DNA of 32,435 bases from Chloroflexota bacterium (GTDB lineage: Bacteria > Chloroflexota > Limnocylindria > QHBO01), in the NCBI GenBank assembly GCA_005879815.1, contig VBKA01000069.1:1-32435 (forward strand), in the 5' to 3' direction. Below are positions 1 to 9,767 of the stretch, one piece after another. Made by a program: the position numbers and the translations under genes. The first letter of the stretch is position 1; each line of letters begins with the position of its first letter. The notes beneath the pieces were generated by a model. It did no database searches. It was not told the DNA's origin and saw only the letters and a list, made by a program, of their open reading frames with translations.

Positions 1-1
1 C

Positions 2-814
2 CAGATGAAGATCTGGTGCCCGTTCCATGAGGAGGTCATCCCGCGCTCGGAGACTGTGCGCGGCTACGAGTGGAGCAAGGACAAGTACGTGGTGGTCACC
101 GACGAGGACCTGGAGTCGGTGCCGCTCAAGACGGTGCGGGCAATCGAGATCGAGAAGTTCGTGGACGAGGAGCAGGCCGAAGAGACCGCCTCGCGCTTCG
201 TCAAGCAGGCTTACTACCTGGAGCCAGATGAGATCGGCCGTAAGGCGTTCTACCTGTTGAAATCGGTGCTCGCCGACGCCGGCAAGACCGCGATCTGCAA
301 GATCGTGCTGAGGGACCGCGAGCAGCTGGCAGCCCTCAACCCCTTCTCGGAGACGATGCTGCTGACCACGCTGCATTGGCCCGATGAGATCCGCTCCCTG
401 GAGGAGCTGAACCTCCCTGAGCAGGAGATCGAGATCAAGCCCACCGAGCGCAAGATGGCCGAGCAGCTGGTGGATTCGATGACCGGGGAGTTCGATGCCA
501 CCGAGTACAAGGACGACTACCGCGAGGCGCTGATGGGCGTCATCGAGGCCAAGGTGGCGGGTGAAGAGCCGACGCGGGCGGCCAAGGCGGAGCCGACCAA
601 GATCGGCGACCTGATGGCCGCCCTTGAGGCGTCGGTCGCCGCCGCTCGCGAGGGACGTCGCGCTGGTGGCGAGGAGACCAAGGCCCCAGCCGCCGAAGGC
701 GGTGGACGCTCCAGGCGCTCCGCGAAGGAGCCTGCGAAGAGCAGGGGCGGTGAGCGGGCCGGCGCGCGCCGAGCCCAGGAGGAGAAGCCGGCTCGGCGCC
801 GCAAGACGGCGTAG
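2..814 (+). CDS. ku: Ku protein (bacterial NHEJ), 5' truncated by the window edge
   Basis: Translation has Ku-core features (VRGYEWSKDKYVVVTDEDLESV, YYLEPDEIGRKAFYLLKSVL, KPTERKMAEQLVDSMTGEFDATEYKDDYREAL), the C-terminal DLMAALEASVAAARE segment and a Lys/Arg/Ala-rich tail. The N-terminal part of Ku is missing, and the frame is open to the window start. Confidence 0.95.
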   Translation, partial: QMKIWCPFHEEVIPRSETVRGYEWSKDKYVVVTDEDLESVPLKTVRAIEIEKFVDEEQAEETASRFVKQAYYLEPDEIGRKAFYLLKSVLADAGKTAICKIVLRDREQLAALNPFSETMLLTTLHWPDEIRSLEELNLPEQEIEIKPTERKMAEQLVDSMTGEFDATEYKDDYREALMGVIEAKVAGEEPTRAAKAEPTKIGDLMAALEASVAAAREGRRAGGEETKAPAAEGGGRSRRSAKEPAKSRGGERAGARRAQEEKPARRRKTA

Positions 815-823
815 CCTCGCGCC

Positions 824-1519
824 GTGCTCGGCGACCAGCTCAAGCTCCCGCTCCCCGAGGAGCAGGCCGCACCGCGCCTTCCAGAACGGATCAACCCGAT
901 GCAGGCGGTCGGCGTCGACCAGCCCTTCGACGACCCTGGGTACTTCTTCGAGCCGTGGTGGCCGGGCGCCCGAGCGCTCGCCTTCGTCGAGTCGGGACGG
1001 CTGCGGATGCAGGTGAGCGGACTGTCAGATCCCCTCGCGGCTTTCCCGGAGCTGCGCGATCTGCCCCGGCAGGTGGTCGGGGAGGGCGTGGTGCTGGACG
1101 GCACCCTGCTTGTCCTCGACGACGAAGGGCGTCCTGATTCGGAGCTCCTGCGGGCGCGGCTGACCGGTGCCCCCTCCGGCGCGACCGGTCCCGGGAGACC
1201 GGCGTACGTGGCTGCGGACCTGCTCTGGAGCGAGGGGGCGTCCTGGACCCGACGGCCGTTCAGCGCTCGGCGCGATCGTCTGACGGCCGTGTTGCCGGCC
1301 GGGGACCGGGTGATCGTCGGCCGCGGCTACGTTCAGGAGGGGACGTTGGTGGCCGAGGCACTTGCCGCGCTGGGCCTGGACGGTCTCTCCGCGCGGCGCC
1401 TCGCCGCTCGCTACCGGGCGGGGTCGGGCCACGACGCCTGGTTGCGTGCGCCCATCACCCCGCCGGAACCCCGGCCCCGCCCCACGCTGGCGCTCATCCT
1501 TCGCCTGCCGCTGACCTGA
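824..1519 (+). CDS. LigD ATP-dependent ligase-domain-like protein, predicted catalytically inactive
   Basis: GTG start 9 nt after the Ku stop. Collinear with LigD adenylation domains (NPMQAVGVDQPFDDPGYFFEPWWPGARALAFVESGRLRMQ...FPEL...VVLDGTLLVLDDEGRPDSELLRARL...YVAADLLW...LGLDGLSARRLAARYRAGSGHDAWLR), but motif residues are substituted. Confidence 0.75.
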   Translation: MLGDQLKLPLPEEQAAPRLPERINPMQAVGVDQPFDDPGYFFEPWWPGARALAFVESGRLRMQVSGLSDPLAAFPELRDLPRQVVGEGVVLDGTLLVLDDEGRPDSELLRARLTGAPSGATGPGRPAYVAADLLWSEGASWTRRPFSARRDRLTAVLPAGDRVIVGRGYVQEGTLVAEALAALGLDGLSARRLAARYRAGSGHDAWLRAPITPPEPRPRPTLALILRLPLT

Positions 1520-1522
1520 CCC

Positions 1523-3787
1523 TTATCCGTCCGGGGGCAGGAAGCGCTCGAGCGCCCACGGCCACGGAGGTGCCGGCGTCAGCCGCTCGGCGGCCTGCAC
1601 GAGCTCGTCCCGGGGAGCGATGTGCAGCGAGCTGATCTCGTAGGTTACCGGTGGCGGAGGCTGGGCGACGAACGCCAGCGCCCCACCACGCAGGAAAGCG
1701 GCGACCGCGATCACCTGGGTCGGGTCCTCACTCCAGTGCGCCTTGAGCACCGACGCGACTTCCCAGGTGAGCGGTTCGAACGGCTGGCGGCGCTCGGCGT
1801 CCACCAGTGCATCGGCAGCATAGGCGTGGTCGCCGCGGATCGCCGCTGCGACGGCGGTGACGACCGGATCGCTCCCGGCCGGTGCGATCACGGGCTCGCC
1901 CTCCGCTGCCAGTGCCAGGACGAGCGCCAGCTGGCTGGTTACCGTCGCCGGCGACGGCAGGCTCGCCGGGTCGATGAGGACGCGACGCGGCCAGGAGACG
2001 CTCAACGCCGTGGAACGGTTGTCGAGCAGCGAGCGCCCATACAGGTCGTCTGCCTGTTGCGGGCGGCCTAAGCGGTCCTCGACGAGCGCCGCGTTGATCA
2101 GCTCGCGGTGCGTCACCGGGCTCCAGCGAGCCGATGCATCGGCCGCTACCAGGGCGCATGGGCGATCGCCGCCCGCCGCGCAGAGCAGCGCCAGATTCGT
2201 CCATGACGGGCCGTCGCCGGGGTTCAGCCGCGTCGCCTCCCGAGCCGCCGCGATGGCCGTCTCGCGATCTCCGACCATGTCGGCAGCCACGGCCAGGGCC
2301 TTGGGTCCGCTCGGCTGCCATGGATCGAGCGCAGTCGATGCCCGATACCAGCCCTCGGCAGAGCTCCATCGGCCGGCCCAGACGTCCTCCGTTGCGAGCC
2401 GGTAGGTGACGCTCGCGGCGTCACCCAGCAGCACGGGAATGAGCAGAGCTGCCGCCGCGATGGCGGCCACCACGACTGCGCGAGTCGGGAGGCGAGGGCG
2501 CGTCCAGGACACGGCGCCAGCATCGACCACCGCGACTGCCGCCAGCAGCAGGACGATCAGGTCGAAGCTGGGCAGGAAGGTCAGGTCCTCGACGACACCG
2601 GCGACCAGGAAGCCGGCCAGGACCGAGGCCGCGGCCCGCCCGCGCGTGGTTCGCGATCGCTGTGGCCCGGCGATCCAGAAGAAGAGGACGACGATCGACA
2701 GGCCGGCGGCCAGGCCGAGCAGCCCGGCATCGCCCAGCACGCCCAGCGCCAGGTCGTGGGAATGGGGCTGGCGAATCGGCCCGATGCCTGGCGCGGCAGC
2801 TGCCTGGCGGGCGTAGGGCATGGTTCCCGGCCCGATACCGGTGATCGGGCTCACCGACCAGGCCGTGAGCGTGTCCATCCACAGGCGCTCGCGATAGACC
2901 AGCGAGGTGATGGCCGTGAATCGCGGAGCCACGAATGCGACTCCGATCGCCAGCACCACGACGAGCAGGGCGGCGGCGACCAGTCCTCCGCGGCTCGGAC
3001 GAGGAAGACGGAACCGTGGCAGGCGGCCGACGGCGGGTGCGACGAACACAAGTGCGGCCACGCCGAGCGCCAACCAGGCCGAACGCGACCCTGACAGGGC
3101 CGCCAGCGGCGCGATCAGCACGACCGTTGTCCCCAGCAGCAGCAGCCGCAGCCAGCGAGGCCGGACGAGCAGGCAGAGCGGAAGCAGGCCGAGGAGGATG
3201 AATGGTGGCACGGCAACCGAACCAAACGCGGTCGATTCGCCCACGACACGCACCGGCGGGAGACCTCCGACACCCAGCGAGAACCAGCCGATCCGCCGCG
3301 AAACGAGCTGCCACAGGATCGAGGCCGCCAGCATCAGGGTGGGAACCATCGCCACCAGCGCGGCCAGGACCGGTCGGCGGGTGATCGCCAGGATTGCGAG
3401 CGGCAGCAGGCCGGCGAACGCGAGGGTCGCCGCCAAGGCGCGGGCCGCGAGCCCGTGATTTTGACCGAGCACACTGGCCAGCCCGAGCGCCACCAGGAAG
3501 ACGAGGATCGGGATCTCGAGGCGCGATCGGGGAAACGGCGCTCCTCGCAGAAGCGCCACCACGCCTGTTGCCAGTGCAGCACCGCCGAGAAGATGCAGCA
3601 TGAGCTGGAGGCGGCCGTCCCAGAGCGCGCTGTCCCAGCCCAGGTTGCCGAAGACGGCCAGGCCTCCGAGGGAGGCGCACAGCTCGACGGGTGTCAGCCG
3701 TGCGTGCCCGATCCAGATCGTCCGCGGGAAGCGCCGCCGGTCGCCGTCCAGGCTGGTTGCCGGCGGATCGGCCTCAGGCCGAGACAC
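1523..3787 (-). CDS. O-antigen ligase (WaaL-like) family membrane protein with C-terminal TPR-like repeats
   Basis: 754 aa, many hydrophobic helices, Wzy/WaaL-type segment (SGSRSAWLALGVAALVF; GIGPGTMPYARQ...PHSHDLALGVLGDAGLLGLAAGL), then TPR-like Ala-rich C-terminus. Confidence 0.8.
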   Translation of the reverse strand: MSRPEADPPATSLDGDRRRFPRTIWIGHARLTPVELCASLGGLAVFGNLGWDSALWDGRLQLMLHLLGGAALATGVVALLRGAPFPRSRLEIPILVFLVALGLASVLGQNHGLAARALAATLAFAGLLPLAILAITRRPVLAALVAMVPTLMLAASILWQLVSRRIGWFSLGVGGLPPVRVVGESTAFGSVAVPPFILLGLLPLCLLVRPRWLRLLLLGTTVVLIAPLAALSGSRSAWLALGVAALVFVAPAVGRLPRFRLPRPSRGGLVAAALLVVVLAIGVAFVAPRFTAITSLVYRERLWMDTLTAWSVSPITGIGPGTMPYARQAAAAPGIGPIRQPHSHDLALGVLGDAGLLGLAAGLSIVVLFFWIAGPQRSRTTRGRAAASVLAGFLVAGVVEDLTFLPSFDLIVLLLAAVAVVDAGAVSWTRPRLPTRAVVVAAIAAAALLIPVLLGDAASVTYRLATEDVWAGRWSSAEGWYRASTALDPWQPSGPKALAVAADMVGDRETAIAAAREATRLNPGDGPSWTNLALLCAAGGDRPCALVAADASARWSPVTHRELINAALVEDRLGRPQQADDLYGRSLLDNRSTALSVSWPRRVLIDPASLPSPATVTSQLALVLALAAEGEPVIAPAGSDPVVTAVAAAIRGDHAYAADALVDAERRQPFEPLTWEVASVLKAHWSEDPTQVIAVAAFLRGGALAFVAQPPPPVTYEISSLHIAPRDELVQAAERLTPAPPWPWALERFLPPDG

Positions 3788-4514
3788 GGTCGATGAGCGC
3801 CACGGCCCGCTCGAGCTTGGTCATCGGCTCAATGGCGAGACCTCCGACAGCGAGCAGGTCGGCCAGCAGGCGGCGGATCGGGCCCTCTCGCGGTGCTGCG
3901 GTCGTCCGTTCGATCTCGAGCTCGACGCACCAGAGCCGGCCGATGGGCGCTCCGTGCTGGACAACGCTGATTCGATCCAGGCTCAGGATCCCGACGCGAA
4001 CGAGCCCGTCGCGTACCGAGCGCTCGGTCCTGCGCTGCCGCAGCACGAATCGTTCCTGCAGCTCCCGCCCGCCGGTGAGCTCCAGGAGGCGATCGCGCGC
4101 GGCGGAGGCCGGCCAGTCCCTGGGATCCAGGCGGGCGCTCGCGGGTCCCTCGATCTCCGGTCGCCGATGCAGCGCGCCGCCCAGTGTCTCCTCCTGTGCG
4201 CCATCCGGCCCGTCAGTCGCGGCTGCCGGAGGTCCCTTGAGCGAGATCAGGTGCCGCCTCGCTCGTCTCCGATGCCGGCATGCCCAGCCGGCGGCGGCCA
4301 GGCGGCCTTCGCCGGTATCCAGGTAGCGATCGACCTCGAGAAACGTATCTGGCGTACCGAGCGGCATCGAGCCGAGCTGCCGCATGCCGGCAAGCCGCTG
4401 CAGCGGACCCTCGCCCGTCGCTGAGAGCTTGAGCTCGGTTTCGACCAGGCCCGGGTCGAGCCGTCCTGCAAACGAGCCCTCAGCCACCAGGACGCGCCGC
4501 CGCCACCGGTCCAT
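3774..4514 (-). CDS. CYTH domain (adenylate cyclase/thiamine triphosphatase-like triphosphatase fold) protein
   Basis: N-terminal VETELKL (ExExK), FLEVDRYLDT, LISLKGP, CVELEIER, MTKLERAVAL: alternating charged tunnel-fold motifs. Start chosen at MDRWRRR rather than the longer ORF start. Confidence 0.7.
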   Translation of the reverse strand: MDRWRRRVLVAEGSFAGRLDPGLVETELKLSATGEGPLQRLAGMRQLGSMPLGTPDTFLEVDRYLDTGEGRLAAAGWACRHRRRARRHLISLKGPPAAATDGPDGAQEETLGGALHRRPEIEGPASARLDPRDWPASAARDRLLELTGGRELQERFVLRQRRTERSVRDGLVRVGILSLDRISVVQHGAPIGRLWCVELEIERTTAAPREGPIRRLLADLLAVGGLAIEPMTKLERAVALIDRVSA

Positions 4515-5541
4515 AGCGCATGGCGGTCCTGCCCACGACCTGGGCAACGGACTCGCGCAGGCTGGCGGGGGCCAGGACCTCAACCGCATCGCCCCACGAC
4601 AGGATCCACGGCCGGATCTCGACAATACCGGCGACGGTGAAGGTCAGCTCGACGCCCCCGTCAGGCAGCTTGACCAAGCGCTGCGAGCGGTGCCACACCG
4701 CCTCCTGCACGCGACGCGCGATCGAGGCGTCGAACCGCAGACGGACCTCCTCGGTGGGCGTGCCTTCCGAGGACCAGATCCCCCACGAGTGTGCGAGGTA
4801 GCGGTCAGGATCGAAATCATCGGGAATCTCGTAGCGCTTGGTGGTCAGCGTGGCGGATCGAGTGCGCTCGATCTTGAACGTGCGCAGGGCGCCGGCGGAC
4901 TCGTCGAAGCCGATGAGATACACGGTGCGCAGCGCGGCATCCGGCTCCAGGAAGTACGGGTGGACCCGCGTTGACCGGCGGGGCCCCTCGCTTGGCTCGT
5001 AGTCGATCTCCACCACCAGCCCCTCGGACCATCCTCGCGCGACGGTCGCGAAGGTCCGCGTGAAGGGCTCGTTCGGCGAGTGCTCCCCGACCGCCAGCAT
5101 CGTGGCCGCCACGTGCCTGGCGATCGGCTGAGGGAGAAGGTCGGCGAGCTTGGTGAACGCGCTCACGACGGCCTGGTCGTATTCATCGCTCCAGCGTGCG
5201 ATAAGCCGGGCCGCCAGGAAGAGCACGATCGCCTCAGGCACGGACAGGTGCAGGGGCGGCAGGAAGTACTTGCGCTCGATCCCGTATCGGCCCCTCCCAG
5301 CCTGGAAGATGGGGACCGCGAGCTCCTCCTCGAGCGCGTTGAGGTCGCGGTAGACCGTCCGGGTGGTCATGCCAGTGAGCCTCGCGATCTCCGCGACGGG
5401 GACGCCCTGCTCGCCGCTTCCCACGCTGTACAGGATCGACGCGACCCGCAGCAGACGCGCGAGGCGATCACGCTTGCGTCCGGCGCGATCGTCGGCGAGC
5501 CCGTCCTCGCCCCACTCGTCGGCTGCTGGATCAGCCCTCAT
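4480..5541 (-). CDS. HTH (DeoR/YafY-type) WYL-domain transcriptional regulator
   Basis: Winged HTH (GVPVAEIARLTGMTTRTVYRDLNALEEELAVPIFQAGRGRYGI) followed by a WYL-like domain (VEIDYEPSEGPRRSTRVHPYFLEPDAALRTVYLIGFDES). Confidence 0.88.
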   Translation of the reverse strand: MRADPAADEWGEDGLADDRAGRKRDRLARLLRVASILYSVGSGEQGVPVAEIARLTGMTTRTVYRDLNALEEELAVPIFQAGRGRYGIERKYFLPPLHLSVPEAIVLFLAARLIARWSDEYDQAVVSAFTKLADLLPQPIARHVAATMLAVGEHSPNEPFTRTFATVARGWSEGLVVEIDYEPSEGPRRSTRVHPYFLEPDAALRTVYLIGFDESAGALRTFKIERTRSATLTTKRYEIPDDFDPDRYLAHSWGIWSSEGTPTEEVRLRFDASIARRVQEAVWHRSQRLVKLPDGGVELTFTVAGIVEIRPWILSWGDAVEVLAPASLRESVAQVVGRTAMRYGPVAAARPGG

Positions 5542-5583
5542 CGGCCGGATGGTACGCCGCGCCGGGGGATGAGGGTCCGACGG

Positions 5584-6369
5584 CTAGCTCGCGGCTGGTG
5601 GGGAACTGGTCGCCGGCGTGGAGGCGCCGGCACCACTCGGATTCGCGCTGGCCCGCGGGGTCGGGCTTGGACGTGGCGTGGGGGTCGGCGCCGGCTGTCC
5701 CGGCAATGCCTTCAGCATGGCGCGATTGGCCGCGTCGCTCGACCCGGTCAAGAGAAAGACGTATTGCCCGGCGCTCCAGCAATAGAGGGTCGTGCCGGGG
5801 AGGGTCGCGGCATCGTCGCCGCGTCTCCAGACGCGCTTGCCGGCGACGATCGTTGCCCGCCACGCTTCGAGGTGCAGTCCGTGGATGCCCACGTACTGGC
5901 CGGCAGCCGCGAGATACGGACGAAGCGTCGCGGTATCGACAGGTGCGCCGCCAACCCGGACGGCGAAGAGCGAGAGACGCGGCTTCTCGACGAAGGCGAC
6001 CGCCAGAGACTCGAAGCGGAGGCCCAGCTCGCCGAACGTCAGGCCGATGTCGCCCGGGGTGATGCCGAACTCGCTGGGTGCCGGCTTCTCCACGTGAGCA
6101 CCGACGATCCTGGCGGGGATCAGCGCCTCCAGCTGGGGATCCGGCTGATTTGTGAAGCGCGGCGTGGGCGCGGGGGTCGGGGACGGCCGGACGCTTGGCG
6201 TCGGCGTCGCGGGCATGGTGCTGCCCGACACCGAGGGGCTGGGTGTCGTGCTGCCCGGTCCCGGCTCAGCGGTCGAGCACGCTGCCAGCACGACCACCGC
6301 CAGCACGAGGCATGGGCCGAGCGTACGCCACGGAGACGGGCGTGCGGCAGCAAGGAGATGCGTCGGCAT
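5584..6369 (-). CDS. Predicted lipoprotein of unknown function with Pro/Ser/Thr-rich tails
   Basis: Signal peptide with lipobox LVLAVVVLAAC, then PSPSVSG...PTPAPTPRF linker, a globular domain and a PTPTPRPSPTP C-terminus. Confidence 0.7.
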   Translation of the reverse strand: MPTHLLAAARPSPWRTLGPCLVLAVVVLAACSTAEPGPGSTTPSPSVSGSTMPATPTPSVRPSPTPAPTPRFTNQPDPQLEALIPARIVGAHVEKPAPSEFGITPGDIGLTFGELGLRFESLAVAFVEKPRLSLFAVRVGGAPVDTATLRPYLAAAGQYVGIHGLHLEAWRATIVAGKRVWRRGDDAATLPGTTLYCWSAGQYVFLLTGSSDAANRAMLKALPGQPAPTPTPRPSPTPRASANPSGAGASTPATSSPPAAS

Positions 6370-6442
6370 GGGCGCCGACAGGATAGCAGCCGACCGCCCA
6401 GCCAGACGGACCGGCCAACCGGGCGGTCGCGCTGATGGCGGG

Positions 6443-9400
6443 TCAGGCGGCTCCAGCGACGGCGGGTCGGTCCGTGCGTCGCCGTCGCGCTCGGATCGGC
6501 TCGGGGTCCGGCACGACGACGGCCTGAAGCGCGTCCAGCACCTCGCCTCGCAGGCGGGGATGCGCGGCCTTCATCGCGGCCACCGCTTCCCCAAACTGCC
6601 GTCGCCGGGCAGACGGAGCGTGGGCCATCTCGTCGTAGGCATTGGCGGCGGCGACGACTTCGGTGGCCAGCGAGGTGGAGGCGCGCAGTCGCCGCCGCGG
6701 ACGGCCCTCTGCGAGCTGACGGACACCCGCGATCACCTCGCCCACTTCGCGCAACGAGCGGATGGCTCCGAGCTCAGTACGTCCGAGGCTCGTCACCTCA
6801 TGCAGGCGCGCCGCCAGCTCGATGACCTCGATCTCCTCCTGCGTACAACCGAGACGCTCGGCCATCGCGGAGGCCAATCGTCCAACACGGTCCGCGTGCT
6901 GGCTCATGGCCTTCCCAGGATCGAGCGAGCGAGACACCGTCAGGAGCACGGAGCGGGTTGCATCCTCGGATTGGACGTCCGCGCCGCCCAGGCGCGCGGC
7001 CTTCTCGACCAGGTGCTCGACCGCGCCCGCCTCTTCCGGGTGCATGAGGGCCGCGCGGGCCAGCTGGTCGAGCGTTCCGCGCAGGTCGCGCATCTCGCTC
7101 GGCACGTCGGCGAAGCGCACGACCCGGTTCTCCCCGGACCGCTTGCCGTGATAGAGCGCCGTGTCCGCGGCGGTGATGAGGGAGTTCTTGTCTCGCGCAT
7201 CGGCCGGGAAGGCCGCGGCGCCCACGGTGATGGTCACCGGGGTCGCCTCCGAGGCGCTCAGGCGGGCGACGGCCCGGCGGATCCGGTCGCCGACAACGGC
7301 GGCGTCGGCAGCGTCCACGTCGCTCAGCACGAGCGCCAGCTCGTCGCCTCCGTAGCGGTAGACGCGGTCACCGGTGCGCGCCGCGGTGGTGATTGCGCTG
7401 CCGATGGCCTGCAGCAGGGTGTCGCCGGCCGGGTGGCCCAGCCGATCGTTGTAGTCCTTGAAGCGATCGAGGTCCATCATCAGCAGGCCGATGCGCGGTG
7501 TGTCGGCCGTATCCGGGTCGGCCTCCTCGAGCAGCTCCGACAGGTAGCGCTGGAACGAGCCGTGATTGCCCAGGCCGGTGAGCGCATCGGTCTCGGCGCG
7601 GATGCTGACGGCCTGGTGCGCCTCGGCCGGTCTCCGAGAAGTACGCCTCCTCGCCTCCGATGCGCCCGATGTTCATGGAGCCGATCGCCTCGCCGTCGTT
7701 GATGAGCGGCACGACGCAGAGCGCCTCCGGATCGGGTGGCGTCCCCGGAATCTGCAGCGCGCGGGGATCGTTGAGGGCGTCGTTGGCGAGGACCGGCTCG
7801 CCGTTATCGAGGGCCCAGCCCATCAGGCCGCGACCGAAGGGGATGATGTAGCGCGCCACCTCGGCGGCGTGCCGTTCGCGGGTGAGGACCGGGACGAAGA
7901 TTCGCTTGAGGTGGTCCGCGCGGTAGATCGAGAGGTTGTCGTAGGTCACCACCGAGCGCAGCCCGTCGGCGATCAGCTCAAGGACGCTGGCCTGGTCGAA
8001 GGTCGAGAGCAGCTTCTCGTTGATCTCCAGCAGACGGCGTTGCGACTGCAGCTGTCGCGCGAGCTCGCCTGACTGGATCTCGAGGCGCTCGAACGAGCGC
8101 GCGTTGGCGATGGCCTGCGCCGCGTAGCCGGCGAAGATCGACATCGTCGCCAGGTCATCGGTGCTGAACTGGTTGGTGCCCAGCTTGGAGAGTGCCACCA
8201 CGCCGACCGCTCGACCCTCGTACAGCATCGGCACCACCAGCATCGACTCGTCGATGTCATCGGTCCCGTCGATGGTGTGGCCTCGGTCATCGGCGAGCGC
8301 GTCGTTGATGAGCATCGGCTCGCCGGTCTGCGCCACCATGCCGGTGAACGAGCCTTCGCCGACGGTCACCCGCAGCCGGTCGCGGAAGTCGCCCTCGCCC
8401 AGCAGGCGGTCCGTGAACGCGACCGGCTCGCAGATTCCATGCTCCCAATCAACGGTATAGATGCGGATGTCGTGGTACTCGGCGAGGGTGCTCGCCTCGG
8501 CGACGATTGCCTCGGCGATGGCCTGCACGTCGGTCAGCCGGTTGAGCCGCGACGAGAGGTCCTGGATCGAACGCATGCGGGCTGCCTGGTCGGCGACCGA
8601 CCGATACAGCCGCGCGTTGCTGATTGCCACCGCCGCCTGGTTCGCGAACGACTGGACCAGCGTGAGCTCCTCCTCCGGCCATTCCCGGTCGCGCGTGTGG
8701 TAGAGACCGATGACGCCCACCGCCCGCTCGTGGCTGACCAGCGGGACGAGGCAGGCTGTCTCAATGCTCTCCGCGGCGTAGGTGGCTCGCATCTCACCGG
8801 CGGTCGTGTCGGTGCCGGCCCGGTGCACCACAAACGTGCGCCGCTCCCGCACGGCCCGGACGCCAACCGAGACGCTCTGCAGGTTGAGCGCGCGCACTCG
8901 AGCCTGGAACGCGTCACCGATGCCGCGTGAGGCGGCGAGCTGGAATGGGTGATTGCCCTCGACCACCAACCACAGCCCGGCCTTGTCCGCTTCGAAGAGG
9001 GCGCGGGTCCGATCGACGACGTCGTCGAGCACTGCGGCGAGATCGAGTTGACCGGTAAGCTCCTGGGTGACCGCCCGCAGCGCACGGGAACGCGTCACCT
9101 CGCGACGAGCGCGCGACAGGAGGCGGGCATTGTGGACGGCGACCCCCAGCGCTCCGGCGACGGTGCGCAGGAAGGGCAGCTGGGCGCGGCTGAGGGTCGT
9201 CCCGGTCGGGTCTGCGATGACCAGCAGGCCCAGTGGGTCGCCCGCTGCCCTCAAGACGAGCCGGGCCTCGGTCATCGGCTCGCCGTCCTGCCCCATCCTC
9301 GCCTCGACCTGGGCCAATGCCGACTCCTCGATCAACGATGGGGGAGCGACGTGATAGCCCGCATGCGTTTCGAGGCGGAGGGCTCCCCGGCTGGCCAGGT

Positions 9401-9767
9401 AGATGGCGACCTGCGCATAGCCATACTGCGTCCGGAGCGCGTCGATCGCCACGCGGCACACGGAGACCGGGTTCGGCCCGCTGGCTCCCTGCGCGAGACG
9501 GCCAAGGACGGCAAGCTCGTGGTCCCGCTGCGACGGATCGTGGCTCGCGACGGCCCCCTCGGTGAGGGCACCCTCGGCGAGCAGGCGCTCAACGTCTCCA
9601 CGTCGGAAGCGCCGGTCGCCGCGCGCGTTGATTCGATACGCGGGAAGACGGCCTGAGTCGGTCCAGGTGCGGACCGTGTTGGGGTGGACGCCGAGCAGCG
9701 CCGCCGCCTGGGCGACGCTGATGAGTGCCTGATCGTCCCCGTCACGGGTCCGCGCGTGAATCGGCAC
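6443..9767 (-). CDS. HTH (MerR/excisionase-type)-GAFx4-GGDEF-degenerate HD protein; reading frame interrupted near 7626-7632
   Basis: ORF 7368..9767 (-) encodes the HTH (ALISVAQAAALLGVHPNTVRTWTDSGRLPAYRINARGDRRFRRGDVERLL) and four GAF-like units. ORF 6443..7480 (-) encodes DLDRFKDYNDRLGHPAGD...RTGDRVYRYGGDELALVL and an HD-like tail. Removing one base near 7628 joins them as ...YFSETAEAHQAVSIRAETDALTGLGNHGSFQRYL... Confidence 0.85.

Noticed and set aside
2421-3680. 419-aa minus-strand ORF within the O-antigen-ligase-like gene
   Set aside because: Alternative frame of the same strand, Arg/Pro-rich, no domains; the 754-aa frame has the hydrophobic membrane pattern.
5080-7702. Long plus-strand ORFs 5080..6435 (451 aa) and 6152..7702 (516 aa)
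   Set aside because: Arg/Gly/Ala-rich antisense frames over the WYL regulator, lipoprotein and GGDEF genes; no recognisable domains.
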